From: Notospermus geniculatus
Taxonomy: Eukaryota > Nemertea > Pilidiophora > Heteronemertea > Lineidae
DNA length: 64,000 nt
Assembly (NCBI GenBank): GCA_002633025.1
Contig: NMRB01000194.1
Span: 1-64,000, forward strand
Direction of reading: 5' to 3'
In this document: piece by piece, positions 23,116 through 34,526 of the stretch
Layout of the letters: each line of letters starts with the position of its first letter
Numbering within the stretch: the stretch's first letter is position 1
Notes under the pieces: model-generated
Database searches by the model: none
What the model was told of the DNA's origin: nothing
Seen by the model: only the letters and a program-made list of their open reading frames with translations
Translations under genes and position numbers: made by a program

Positions 23116-23478
23116 CAAACTCGTCCCCAGTGGGTTTACGTTCCAACAACACCACTGGAAAGGGCTGACGACTTCAGCAATACTGCGCATGCGCAATCGA
23201 CTAATTTTGAGGCGAATCACGCCGAGGCGCGGCATGATGTTCGCAACAAACTATGCTAACTATTCGTTTGAAATTGCTCTAATACTCAAACAACTTCGTG
23301 TTTTGGGAGTATTAAATGGCCTTTTAGGCATATATGATGTTTTTCAGTCATCGAAGAACGAAATATTGTGTGAAACAAACATTTTGGCACGCTGCCAGCG
23401 GTTGACCAGAAATTTTGGTCAGGTCGTAGCCCTTGCCAGAGATACCTTCGGATGAGGTAGATCTGGGAACGAGATTGG
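23116..23478. mobile_element. TIR element with CAATCTCGTTCCCAG ends
   Basis: The left end is CAAACTCGTCCCCAGTGGG. The right end reads, in reverse complement, CCAATCTCGTTCCCAGATCT then ACCTCATCCGAAGG. Copy 1 of the duplication passes from CTTCGGTATT to GGCTGCCATTTTG without it. This terminal style recurs in other invertebrate genomes in my memory; I cannot name the family. Confidence 0.65.
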
Positions 23479-23500
23479 TTGCTGACGTCATTTTAGGATT

Positions 23501-24031
23501 CCATTTTCCCGTAAAATTTCATTCTAGCCCTAGCGGCGGCTTCAGGAAACAAAATGGTTGCTCATGGCAATGCAGCCGAACAAATCTAGGACGAGCGTTC
23601 TGTAAGAACGTATTCGGCGTGGTAAGGGTAGGGACACACCTAACGCGATTCGCATGCGGTAGGGCGACGCATGCGTCAGAACCTTTGTTTGCGTGCAGTG
23701 CGGCGGAAAATAACAAAGGCGTTGCCGCATGCGTCGACGAATCGCGTTAGGCCGTGTGTCCCTACCCTAAGGTGACCACCGACCGCCACGTGCTAATTCC
23801 CGCCAAACGAATTTGTTTGTCTCAAGTGTGCCGGTTGTAACAATTCATAATGAATTGTTGCTGATACGATGAACTATGAAGATGAAACAGCGCGTAGAAA
23901 TATTCCGAGAATGTGTAAAGAAATAGAAAATTACAATAGGGAATTGTATACATGAATATTTTGCAACTTTCTTCCCCATCATCCAATCCAGAGTCAACAA
24001 CCTGTCTCTATAAATAGGCCTGAGTAGGCTT
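23501..24031 (+). repeat. Sub-duplication, copy i
   Basis: Direct repeat with 24212-24601, starting CCATTTTCCCGTAAAATTTC and ending CTATAAATAGGCCTGAGTAG. It contains the 142-bp insertion at 23626-23767, which copy ii lacks. Confidence 0.85.
23626..23767. mobile_element. 142-bp PIF/Harbinger-like miniature element
   Basis: The element begins GGGTAGGGACACACCTAACG and ends CGTGTGTCCCTACCC, flanked on both sides by TAA. The empty site in the sub-duplication (24334-24336) has a single TAA. Three-base TWA target duplications are typical of PIF/Harbinger elements. The inner part shares the GTGCGGCGGAAAATAACAAAG word with the element at 42891-43040. It is too short to encode anything. Confidence 0.85.
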
Positions 24032-24211
24032 AAGGCTGGGGGCTACCTATGCCGACTTTATTGACGCTCTTTGAAAACAAGCGTCCTAACATATTCATGA
24101 CAAAAAGTAACAAACTGATGATCTATGCGCATGCTCGGGTATCACCTGAGAAGGGAGCACCTGAGAAGGGAGGAGGCACCTGAGAAGGGAGCAAGATCTG
24201 TGGCCCCTGCT

Positions 24212-24601
24212 CCATTTTCCCGTAAAATTTCATTCTAGCCCTAGCGGCGGCTTCAGGAAACAAAATGGTTGCTCATGGCAATGCAGCCGAACAAATCTAG
24301 GACGAGCGTTCTGTAAGAACGTATTCGGCGTGGTAAGGTGACCACCGACCGCCACGTGCTAATTCCCGCCAAACGAATTTGTTTGTCTCAAGTGTGCCGG
24401 TTGTAACAATTCATAATGAATTGTTGCTGATACGATGAACTATGAAGATGAAACAGCACGCAGAAATATTCCGAGAATGTGTAAAGAAATAGAAAATTAC
24501 AATAGGGAATTGTATACATATTGAATATTTTCTAACTTTCTTCCCCATCATCCAATCCTGAGTCAACAACCTGTCTCTATAAATAGGCCTGAGTAGGCTT
24601 A
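24212..24601 (+). repeat. Sub-duplication, copy ii
   Basis: Direct repeat of 23501-24031 without the 142-bp insertion. It ends at the same CCTGAGTAGGCTTA word. Confidence 0.85.
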
Positions 24602-26160
24602 ATCTCAAGATTTCCTTCTAAAATCTGTTTATTGATGGTTTCCATTTTTTAAACTTATTGTTGGTATACGGAATTTGTAAAAACTATTTGTTTGGTTTAC
24701 AACGAGTACTGCGAGTGTATAGAACAGAATATTGAACGGCCTTAAAGATTCATGATATGTGCATTTTGTGTTTTGTGTTCGAGGGTATGTTGTTGGTTTC
24801 AGGATGATAACCTTCACAAACTGGTTTTCTTCACAAACACGCGGGTTGCTATGGTGGGTAAATGCCATTGCGGCGACACACAAGATTCGTGGGTGTGCGT
24901 TTCAAAACAAAACTTATATTAATAGTTTCTGGCGTTAAGGGTGTGATCAAAGGAAATGTAGCGCGCGCGCGGCAAATCTCCATTCTTTGGCCGCCCGGAG
25001 CAATTTCGCTCCATTCAAAACATGAAAAAACAAACAGTACCCTTCCTAAACGTGCTAAGGTGGGGATGATCCAATTGCAATAAATAATATTTGCTTTTTC
25101 CACCTGCAAAAGGATCGATAACTTCTTTGGAAACTTCTTGGGTACTTATCTCAAGACACACAGCCAATTCCCAAATCATAACAGTAGCGCATTTGTTATT
25201 ATCGCCGGTGCATAATATCACACAAGTTTTCTCCAAACTTGATTAGCTCCGTGGGACGTCTTTCGCCCGGGGGTAAAATCAATAACCGTGAGAAGTGACA
25301 TACCTGTGGCGATGATTGCCTCACAATTTGTTGTCAATAATCCTCATATTTGTCGCCGTCCATAACGCGCCTGTCTCGCTACTCCGCGCGCTTCCACCTC
25401 CCCGATGAAATTATTACCGCTGTTACGTTCTGAGACAATTTGCGCTAATGGACGTCAAAAATGGCGGAAAAATTATTCATTCCACAGAAATATTTCTTAA
25501 TGTTTCTGATAGATTAATGAGCTGGTTTTAGAATAGAAATAAAATTATTGGCATCTGAGAAGGCTCTTCGCAATTGATCTGTCCTATGCTTACGTTTTCA
25601 TTAACAACAATAAACTGAACTCGTCTTTTATTTGCTCATCTTTTCCATAATTCATACCGATGGCGATGTACGTAAAAGGAAAGAATATCGCCCTGGAAAA
25701 AGTTTCCTTCTCTAGAGGATGGCTCGGAGCATCACTTACTGTGTTGATCGAAAGAGTGCAACTCGGAACGGTTGAATACCGACACTTCTTTCTAAACTTT
25801 CTTTGATCGAACTTTGTTGATCAAACCATCATGCTGCCAGTGTTACTAAATTAACAACTTTTCTGATAATATAATGGAGGAATCACATGGTTAATCTTTC
25901 CATGTGATATATTTTCACGACGTTTCCACCAGAATTTCGAGTCCCTGGTCGTTGTCAAGTGGCACCAGCGAGTATAAATTATACAGAAAGAGGAGGAACC
26001 AAAGAATTCCTCCCAGGACCTTCCTAAAATCCCACAGTATTTCAATTTTCTGATGTGGATGACAACGGACAGCCTACCTTACCGATAGAATCATCGGATT
26101 GTTCCCCGATATTTTCACCAGGGAACAATATTTTTCGACCTCATATTTGCTAATAAATTA
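24602..26160. other. Single-copy stretch, no convincing gene
   Basis: A GC-richer patch near 25330-25400 (GGCGCGTTATGGACGG on the minus strand) is followed on that strand by CCACAG-GTATGT, a donor-like site at about 25310-25315. This could be a 5' untranslated exon, but the only ATG there opens a nine-codon frame. The rest is AT-rich with no repeats recognised. Confidence 0.35.
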
Positions 26161-26179
26161 CGATAGAGCAATAAGAATT

Positions 26180-26334
26180 GGAGAGGTTTAGAAGTCAACC
26201 GATAAACGTAAACTTTACGACAACGTTATTTTTCATGATACTACACATTAAGCAAATTTCATTCTGCATTTTCGGTACTAAAAATAACGTTGTCGTTAAT
26301 GTTAACGTTTATCGTCTGATTTCTAAACCTCCCT
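26180..26334. mobile_element. Short TIR element, AGGGAGTTTAAGAAA type (copy 3)
   Basis: The termini are GGAGAGGTTTAGAAGTCAAC and TGATTTCTAAACCTCCCT, with internal TACGACAACGTTATTTTTCA and its inverted partner. Same family as 5340-5462. Confidence 0.75.
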
Positions 26335-26898
26335 ACAGTCTCTTTCTGTCTGATACGTAATTATGATTTTAGGCCTCGACATTAGGCCAACATGAATCTC
26401 CCGCCCTTTGTCAGAGATACAGAGATTACGTGACGCCTGATGACGTCATTCCTGGAATCCGCTGCAGATCTCACATTGTGCCCAAGGGACCATGACCGTA
26501 ATAAGGCCTTTATTAAGCAGATAATATGGCAGGATGCATAAATGGCACCTTTCTTCATCGCCTGGCAGGAACACCGGTGCATGAATATATCAATCGATAT
26601 TTTGCATAAAGGAATCGTGGGTTGGAAAATTACAACAGTGGTGGTTATAATGGTTCGGACAAAGCTGGGTAGCCGGCCGTCATAATGAAGTTATCTTGGC
26701 CAACACACTCCACATATGATCACTCGGATTGTATCGATATGTATCACAATCGGCCATCTTGGCGGGAGCCCGTGATTGTGATGATGGGCCCCCCGTGCGG
26801 ACCCTGCTGAGTGACGTACAACGCTATCCTTGAACTGACATTATTTCATCTCTGATACATTGGAGAGTTTTCGCCAACGGCCCGGTTAGCCAACGACA

Positions 26899-27289
26899 AT
26901 AGAGAGGTTGCGCAGGTTTCCGACTGACAGAATGAATTGCAGTCCGCTGTAGACATCCATAATAAAAACGATTTGATAGACGTTTGCAAATAGTAAAATG
27001 CCATAACTTTGTGGCAGAATAATTTTGACTCCTAATCGGAAGTGCACGTAAATCGCAAATATTATCATACGAAGTCGTGTTTCAAGTCGTAACGACTAGG
27101 ATTACGACTTCATTATTCATTATTTATCCGCATTTCCGATTTATAAGGCCAAGTTTTTCTGCCTTCAATTTATGGTTTTTGACGAATTGAAAACGTCTAT
27201 CAAATCGTTTTTATCAAGGATGTCCATAGCGGACTGCAATTCATTCTCGAAGTTGAAGTCGAAGTCGGGCGGCTGCGCAACCTCTCTAT
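26899..27289. mobile_element. Foldback element with ATAGAGAGGTTGCGCAG ends
   Basis: Bases 26899-27060 and 27135-27289 are inverted copies (ATAGAGAGGTTGCGCAG against CTGCGCAACCTCTCTAT, and GCAGTCCGCT...GACATCC against GGATGTCC...AGCGGACTGC). The loop near 27065-27110 holds a further palindrome built on AAGTCGTAACGAC. It is non-coding. Confidence 0.75.
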
Positions 27290-27290
27290 G

Positions 27291-27495
27291 TTTAGCTAGG
27301 ATTCCTTCCTTCTACTCGAAAAAGGAATCATCATTGATAAACCTTGTAAATGCTTTTACTTGAATTTTGCCATACAAATGCACTAGGCAATGCTGTACAA
27401 ATCTGAAGTAAAAGCATTTACTTGTCTTTATTCATATGACCCATTGTTTAGCTAGGATTCCTTCCTTCTACTCGAAAAAAAAAGAGGAATCGTCG
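27291..27495. repeat. Direct repeat bracketing a small inverted repeat
   Basis: GTTTAGCTAGGATTCCTTCC occurs at about 27290 and 27448. Between the copies, GTAAATGCTTTTACTTG and its partner AAGTAAAAGCATTTAC form a 75-bp inverted pair at about 27347-27421. Confidence 0.65.
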
Positions 27496-27499
27496 TAGG

Positions 27500-28930
27500 C
27501 TTAACTGTGCCAATGACGTAGTCGACCAATTAGGATCACCAATTTGAGAGACAAAAATAATTCTAAAACAAAGATAATGCTCTCTGCAAAATAAACACAT
27601 GATTTTTTGCTCGGAATTTGTGATTCAATAGTGAATGATCGTTTTACATCGATCATTGGGGAACTGTTCAATAGCCGAATCGGCGACATTTTTTAACTAT
27701 CTTCAAATTAATCGCGATTGATTGTAAATAACGAATCCAGAAATAAGTCTTTATTATGAAATCTATATTTGTGAGATGGAATATCATAGGTTTTTTTCCC
27801 ATGTTTGGGATATAGGCCTATTCTCTAGTGTACTGACTTGTAGCCTTTTAGAAATAGCTGCAAACTCTCGAGCTCAGAAAAAAAAACTGCAAATTTGGAA
27901 CGTTTTGGTGAGGACGGATGAACTAGGCCTACTTGTGAGCAAAATCTGCTACTGCTCATGTCCCGTTTTTTACACCTGATATCTATGGTACAAAGTTAGA
28001 TATGAAAACCCTTACCATTTTCTTTAGGAACTTGCACGGATGTTATGCACTTTATCGCCTCGAGCCGAAATCTTCATGACCGATAGATTTTCTGAAGAAA
28101 TCGAAAAAATGAAAAGTGGGTTTCAGATATTTTCTACAAACAAGATATAATCCAGTATTTACTGACTAAGTTTGGACCTGTTGTTAGGTTAGGGTAGGGT
28201 CATTTCGGGGTTAATTCATATTTTGGCGTTAAAATCTAATACATGTACATGTACCAAGAACAAATGAACGCCAAATAAATGTCGCATGTTTGTTTTAGAC
28301 CAATCAAGACAAAAGCTTCAATGTACGGCTTCAGAAAATCAAAAGAGAAATCGCAACGGTACTGGTACTTTGAAAACTAACAAAACAGGCAGGGATGACA
28401 AGAAGGCCTAGTAGGCCTCCGTAAAATCTGGTATTTGCACAATGAGCAAACGCAATGTTAATGCTGGGTTTTAAAACAACACGCATGGTACAAATCTTTA
28501 CGCCGAAAAACATACTTACATGATAAAAAACACAAATAGTCCTGCAGCTGCTTAAATTCCTTTGAAAAACATTGAAATAAGGAAACAAACTAAAGAAGCG
28601 AAGGTTCCCCACTGCCCCATGCGTCCTTTCGTGATGAATAACGCAAATAAATACCCGTCAGCCCCACTAGATACCTTTATATCGCATAATTTGCCATTGT
28701 TTCGAAAAATCAAACTTTATTAGGGATCTGCTGGAAAATGGATGCGGATTTATCTTATATCAATGGCGGCCATAGTAGTCGGGAGTTAAGTTGCCGGCGG
28801 TGGATCCGAATAGAGTGTTTATCGGGAATAGATAGGGTGAGATCAATTTAGAGAATGTTGGGTGGATGCTAAAAGGATGCAAAAGGAAGATACATCCAAC
28901 CCACGGGGCAATTAAAACAAAAACATCTTG
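27500..28930. other. AT-rich stretch, nothing recognised
   Basis: It contains TAGGCCTA at 27813 and 27924 and two overlapping TACATGTA at 28240. No exon or TIR element was identified. Confidence 0.35.
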
Positions 28931-29530
28931 CACTTTGCATATTTATTTTCATACTACCGGTGTCTATTTCAAAACTTTCAAAAATGAACGCACCACTTGT
29001 CTCACGACGTTTTGGATATTGGTCCCTCTCTCCTCGGTTGGACGTCTGCTGGTTTCGATTGGATAATGATGACTCATGCGTGTTAATTCTCCGTGGAGAT
29101 ATATCATTGAAGGTTTTGACGAACCCATCAGAATATGCCAATCATATCATTGTGAGATACGTCGACATGTCTCTCGAAAGGAGTGTAGTTACATGTATGA
29201 CAAACGACGGTTATATTAAATATGAAGACAACTTCAGGCAACTTCACTGAAAACAACTTCCAGAAGTTGCAACTTCTGGAAGTTATTTTTAGTGATTGTG
29301 CCTAAAAAGAAAGCCCTTGTCAGGGCCGAAAATTTGCAAAATTATAGACAACTGTCTTCTCTCGAAAGGAGAAGGGACTCTGATCCGTTCGCATTTTCTA
29401 TTTCGCCCCTTTGGCCAATTTTTGTGGAGGAGAGGAGATTCCCAAAACGCTGTGAAACACTTGGTGCGTTCAACTTTGAAATTAACACCGACTGCATGAA
29501 AAAAACCTGATGACACAGCATTTTTATACG
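28930..29530. repeat. Diverged inverted pair
   Basis: Sequence near 28945-29025 (GTGTCTATTTCAAAACTTTC then GAACGCACCACTTGT) resembles the reverse complement of about 29430-29500 (GGTGTTAATTTCAAAGTTGA then ACGCACCAAGTGT). Similar peptide words (GVYFK and GVNFK) arise in each, so this may be a decayed mobile sequence. Confidence 0.45.
29255..29284. repeat. Perfect 30-bp palindrome
   Basis: AACTTCCAGAAGTTGC continues as its exact reverse complement, giving a fully self-complementary 30-mer. Its GAAGTT / AACTTC words also recur just upstream (29227-29250). Confidence 0.9.
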
Positions 29531-29943
29531 CAGCATCTTCAAAACGTGCCCGTCTTCTAAACACCCAAGTTTTCAACACACTCATGAGAGTCCTCCTCCG
29601 AAAAAGTGGTTTTGGAGATTGTGCGGTGCTTTCTTTCATACACATCCCACAGGCAAAAAAACTGCGAAAACCAAATGAAACCGTTGTCCTTTTGTTCAAG
29701 CATACATCAGCATGGTCAGCTCCCTCTCCACCCCCACCCCACCCACCCCCCGATGACAAAATCATTCACTTTTTTCTCTTTTTTAAAATACTATTTCAGG
29801 AGTGCAAGCGCCAACTCAGGGCATCAGAGCTCCTCATCAAACAATACTGGGCGATATTTGACGATATGTAGGAGGAAACCGGCGCCCCCAAAGGAAACCG
29901 ATGTGGAGGAGAGATCGCCCTCTCTACCACAAGCCACTGGAAA

Positions 29944-30093
29944 GCTGCTTTTCCACGAGGCGTTTTCGGGCGCGGAATTGGAGGCGGGCGCGGGTGGAAA
30001 AAAATCGATCCAACGTATTTCCCTTTAGCTGTTTCATCCGCACCCGCTCCCGCCACCGAAACCGCGTCCGCAAACGTCTCGTGGAAAAGCAGC
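29944..30093. mobile_element. GC-rich short TIR element with GCTGCTTTTCCACGAG ends
   Basis: The left end GCTGCTTTTCCACGAGGCGT pairs with the right end ACGTCTCGTGGAAAAGCAGC. Inward, GGCGCGG / CCGCGTCC and GGCGGGCGCGGGTGG / CCGCACCCGCTCCCGCC also pair. The element is about 150 bp long and has no frame of interest. Confidence 0.8.
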
Positions 30094-30249
30094 CGAACGA
30101 ACCCGCGGCGTCACTGGTGGCAGGCGCGGATATTTCCACTGCGCCACCCCGAACCTCATTCACTGACGGGTGCAGCTTGAGTTTCAGCCTCCATGCGCTG
30201 TTTGTGTTTTCTCTATTGTATTCCGTCTTATTCAAAGTATAATATTGGC

Positions 30250-31530
30250 TGGCTTAACCTTTTGTTTTTACCAATTTTGCTTGCGCCCGATGGCATCGAC
30301 TGTGGATACAAAATACGGCTCTTTTGATTTCAATAAATAACCTAAGTATAAAAATTCTAAAGTTTTGAACAAAAGGGAGGAACAATATACTTACGTATTC
30401 TTCAGAGTGTAATTTGGGAAACCTTTACCGAGAATTAACATGTAAACAAACACTGCGTTTTGACTCGCGGCAAAGTTCATTCGTTTTAAAAATTATTTTA
30501 ACACAAACATTTATCCGCCGTGGGCGATGCAGAAAGGAGGGACGTTTGGGTAAAAACAGGCAGTTTTCTCAATACCTACAGGGGCAGAGAGATGCTGACT
30601 TTAATGCGGTTTCATTCCTTTAAAATGCTGCTCTTTCAGTCTTGGATGATAATTTTATCTGCAGATGCATCGTTCCGCTAAAGTTCTACTTTTACATCGC
30701 TCCATGTCAACGCGCCAGTTTCCGACTTCTGTATGTCGTGAGGTCAATGTCGTCATGACTTTATGGATTCAGTAACCGGTCCAGTTACAATTCTAAATGA
30801 ACCCACACTGGGCTGATACTGGGTGGACAGCGCGGAAGAAACCTGCTCCCGCACCCCGGTCCCGCACTAACTTGGCGCTAAGTATCCAATCAAATCGTTC
30901 AACCTGAATTTTGAAACGTGGGCCTACGTTTCAAAATTCACTGTCGAAACCCTACTTTGAAGGTCAAACGTGCTCTCGAAGAGCATCAATGAAAGCATAA
31001 GATTTGATGGATTCTCTGATTTTTACGGTGCGCGTCTCATGAACTTGCCTCGTCGTTGGATTCCTTCTTTGTTGACAATCAATAACAGCTTCTGATTTCT
31101 AGTTCGAAGGGATTAGAGCAGGAGGCATCGCAATCGTTCGGAGTTCAACGGAACACATAATGAAGTTGTCGAGAAAGACCAGCCAGGAACTACGACATTG
31201 AATGATGTCATAGCCTTGTGGACCAAATAGTAAGAGGGCAAGATTCACAAAATATTAGGCTTGATCCGTTGGCGTAGCTATCGCGTTCTTTCTGCAGTAT
31301 CTTGTAAGTAATCATGGTTTGATGAAAGCATGAAGCTATTAAAGCGAATCGACAGTCGTTTTGTAAACACTAAGATGATGTTTGTAAACATTGCCCTCAC
31401 AGCCAATCAGAATGCAGGAAATGAGTGTTTGTAAACAAAGATTCGTCCCCTTTTGCATTAAAATTTTTTGGCTGACACATCGCTTTAATTTCAAACCAGA
31501 CAAAGGCCAAGGGAATACAAAAAAAGAAAG
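30250..31530. other. Single-copy stretch with one hairpin
   Basis: It contains a 36-bp hairpin at 30905-30940 (TGAATTTTGAAACGT / ACGTTTCAAAATTCA). On the minus strand AATAC-GTAAGT near 30388-30397 is donor-like, but no coding exon is attached to it. Confidence 0.4.
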
Positions 31531-31539
31531 AAGTTCGGT

Positions 31540-31735
31540 GATGATAATGATGATGATGAAAGTGACGACGATCACGATGATGATGATGACGATGTATGTA
31601 GTGGTGATGACGATGACGATGATGTAGTGACGACGATGATGACCGACGAAGATGACGAAGGCAATGATGATGTTAACGACGATGGTAATGATGACGACAA
31701 TGGTGATATGACTCGATGGCGACGATGATAATGGC
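31540..31735. repeat. Imperfect GATGAY microsatellite
   Basis: About 195 bp of GATGAT, GACGAT and GATGAC units with interruptions. It generates artificial repetitive frames on both strands (runs of D/M or I/V) that should not be called genes. Confidence 0.9.
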
Positions 31736-31739
31736 GATG

Positions 31740-33300
31740 TTGCATTGGATGTAACCAATGAACATGACTCTATCATAGCCGTTGGAGCAAGTTGCAGAAC
31801 GTTCCATTGGCCCTGTCTATGGCACCGAACGTAGGACGATGTTTTGAGTCACGCTATTACAAAAACGGTATGTTACACACCATACCTCTGTTCGCCTGTG
31901 AATTCTTGAAAGCTGACTCGATCTAAGGACAGACACTCCACACTTCACAGATCAGGAACGTACACTCAGTTGCAGTTGATCTTCTCCGAAACTCACATTC
32001 TGTTTGCAGGGTGATTCCAAGGGGGGGGGGAAAATTTTTTGTTCCTAAAAGATAAACGGCGAAACTTAATATCATAAAACCGATGGGAGAGATATCTTCT
32101 TGCGTAAGAGTGACTGGGAGCATCTGATTATTACTTTTTTTATTGAAAAATCATTGAAATCAAATGATGAGAAACTTGAATGGGACGTAGGCCTACAAGT
32201 CTGTTGTCGATGTAGAGATTCACACCGCACTGAATCACATGACCGAAAACCGGACATTGCGTAAAACCGTCCCATCCACTGCAGTTGTTACAGAGCCTTC
32301 AAAATCGGCAAAAGTGAAGTTTGTCCCTTGCGACACGTCAGAAGTTTTTTCATTTCCTGAAGAAAGATGCATCTGAAGGACCAGAACTGACAGGCCCTCA
32401 CCAATGAGCGTCCGGTTCTGCGGGTCACTTATATGATACACACCACTTCTTGAAGATAGCCTCTAGTGTCCTATACTTGTCAATATACCGCAGTATTTGA
32501 ATTCTAATTAAGATCTTAATTAGTCCATAACGTAGGAATGAGACAATGTTGACGCTTCTTTGATTTCAAAAGATGATTGCTGCAGAGAGTTCGAATTTTT
32601 TTGTGTGTGCATGGTGGCAACTAGTTGCTTGTCTATGAAAGGATGCTGTGACCGGATGGGACTCATGACATTTTAAAGATAACATGCACTCCAGGTGCCG
32701 GCCTTGCCGAAAATACGGGCAAGAAAGGTTCCAAATGTATACTGCTATAGATATGAGGAATATGGGGATTTGGCCTGAGGCCTGCTGCCGCTGAGTGCTG
32801 GCGATTGATGCCTAAAGCAAGGTTCATTGGCGCACGAATCCGGTCCGTTTTCAGTCCGTTTGCCCCAATTTTTGCGGATACGACATCGCAAAAATCAATA
32901 TGATCTATTTTCTACGGACCTGGGGCCATATGCATAAAGCTACTTAAGTATGAAAATCCCAAGGGATTCCCTCAAACCACCACTAAAGTGGAAATCTTAA
33001 CTTAAGGGAGATGCAAAAAGCTACTTTGGAATAGTGAAAGCCTCAAAATCACCCTTAACTCTAAGTGTGGTCACAGTTCCCTTAACTGACTCCTTAACTT
33101 CACAGTTGTGGCAGACACAGGTTGGAATATGCTATCCATGCTGTTTTTTAATGCATGCTAGCCAAATAGGCCGGGGAAATTATGTGCTAGGCTAGGGTGG
33201 GATAACATTGAACTGTGCCAAGGATTTTGATTTGACAGACCATGTATCCTCTTTCTGTCCTACCAATTTGGTAACCTCTTTTTTGTTTTCCACCGTTAAT
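31740..33300. other. Mostly single-copy stretch
   Basis: It contains a perfect 20-bp palindrome, CTAATTAAGATCTTAATTAG (32504-32523). Near 32925-33080 is a degenerate CATATGCATAAAGCTACTTA-type repeat end, a style shared with the elements around 36770 and 39660. No exon was recognised. Confidence 0.4.
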
Positions 33301-33960
33301 AGCCACTTTACANTGCTAGGGTCCGTGGGTTCGAGTCCGGTAGGAAGCTATAGAAACCTGTTATTATTTCATGCTATAAAAGCATAAAAGTACGGTTGTC
33401 TATGTGTTGCACTCCTTCTGTTCAACCAATTTGGATCATCAGATTTTCCAGAAAACATGGAGAAATCAGTTCCCCTCAACAACAGTTCATCAAAAGCTTC
33501 CATGCGAAGGGAGGAGCGCTACCCTTGTCAAGATCCCCGCCATTTCGCTTGATTACCTTGGCGATTTTTTCCTCTTTTCTCGCCCTGCCACTACACCATG
33601 TGGTCCTGACATCGACTGGTTGGAATCAACTACATCATAAACATCTGTGTGATCTTGCCAGGGCGTGCCAGTTTCCTATGATTCAGGCGTGTGCGGTGGT
33701 TGAGGCCCGTGGTCCTTCTTGAGCTTTGAACAGATCGGCCATGTATAAATCAGTTTCGTTAGCATCGTTCTTCGGAAATTCTCGGAACTGGTGGAACATC
33801 GACAATTGAGATTGACTTTCATCGGAATTAGAAGGCTAAATTTGAACTGCCAGCAGGGAACTGAGAAAGTGCACGCGGCCAATGCCCGCTCTGGGACTAG
33901 CCTACTGTCTTTAAAACTGTGGCCAAAAAAAAAACTTTTTCGTTGGAATTTTTCAGCATA

Positions 33961-33980
33961 TACATGTACATGTACATGTA
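33961..33980. repeat. TACATG microsatellite
   Basis: Three overlapping TACATGTA octamers form a short hexanucleotide run. Confidence 0.85.
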
Positions 33981-34369
33981 TTACTTTAAGAATTGAACGT
34001 AAAATAACGCGAAGCATTTTCAGATTAGAGATTGACTTTTGCAAGCCAGTACCTTTGTGAAGTGTTCAATAACCATCTTATTGATTAGCAACTCCAGTAT
34101 ATGATTAAATGTTGACATTGCAAACTGATATTTTTCATTCTGGTCGAGCTATACGTGTTTTGCCTTCAGCTAAAAACTAAATGTACTCTTCGAAAATATG
34201 TAAAAGACGATGTGACATTGGAATTCTCTCTGTGGCATGGATTCCTCAGTCGGGGACACTTAGTAGGACATGAAAGATTGATTCCGAGAGGGTCATGCCG
34301 ATCGTTCCGACCTCTAATCTGGTCGTCACCGAACAAGAAAGAACAGTGTACGGTATTTGTCAAGTTATA

Positions 34370-34526
34370 AGGGAGATTCAGAAATCAAACGACAAACGTA
34401 AACTTTACGACAACATTATTATTCATACTACACATTCACCAGAATTTATATTGCATTTTCAGTAAAAAAATAACGTTGCCGTTAATGTTAATGATTACGT
34501 TTATCGTTTGATTTCTGAACCTTCCT
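34370..34526. mobile_element. Short TIR element, AGGGAGTTTAAGAAA type (copy 4)
   Basis: The termini are AGGGAGATTCAGAAATCAAA and TTTGATTTCTGAACCTTCCT, with internal CGTAAACTTTACGACAAC and its inverted partner. Same family as 5340-5462 and 26180-26334. Confidence 0.75.

Larger units (their letters stand above)
19607..23510 (+). repeat. Segmental duplication, copy 2
   Basis: It begins one base after the N at 19606 and matches copy 1 (14283-19377). Its own insertions are 20627-20853, 20854-21110, 21986-22384 and 23116-23478. The N at its first base makes an unmerged haplotype or contig join a real alternative to a true duplication. Confidence 0.8.

Noticed and set aside
25015-25400. Possible 5' exon and coding exon on the minus strand
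   Set aside because: One donor-like site only; the short ATG frame stops after nine codons and the next frame has no ATG or acceptor.
29289-29765. Longest open frame in the window, 158 codons on the minus strand
   Set aside because: Low-complexity Gly-rich start, no splice or start context, overlaps a diverged inverted repeat; composition looks like a chance frame.
31339-31776. Open frames of 78 and 145 codons on the two strands
   Set aside because: Produced largely by the GATGAY microsatellite.
33313-33345. tRNA-like B box (GGGTTCGAGTCC) beside an N
   Set aside because: The T-arm stem pairs poorly, with no A box or cloverleaf upstream; at most a decayed SINE fragment.
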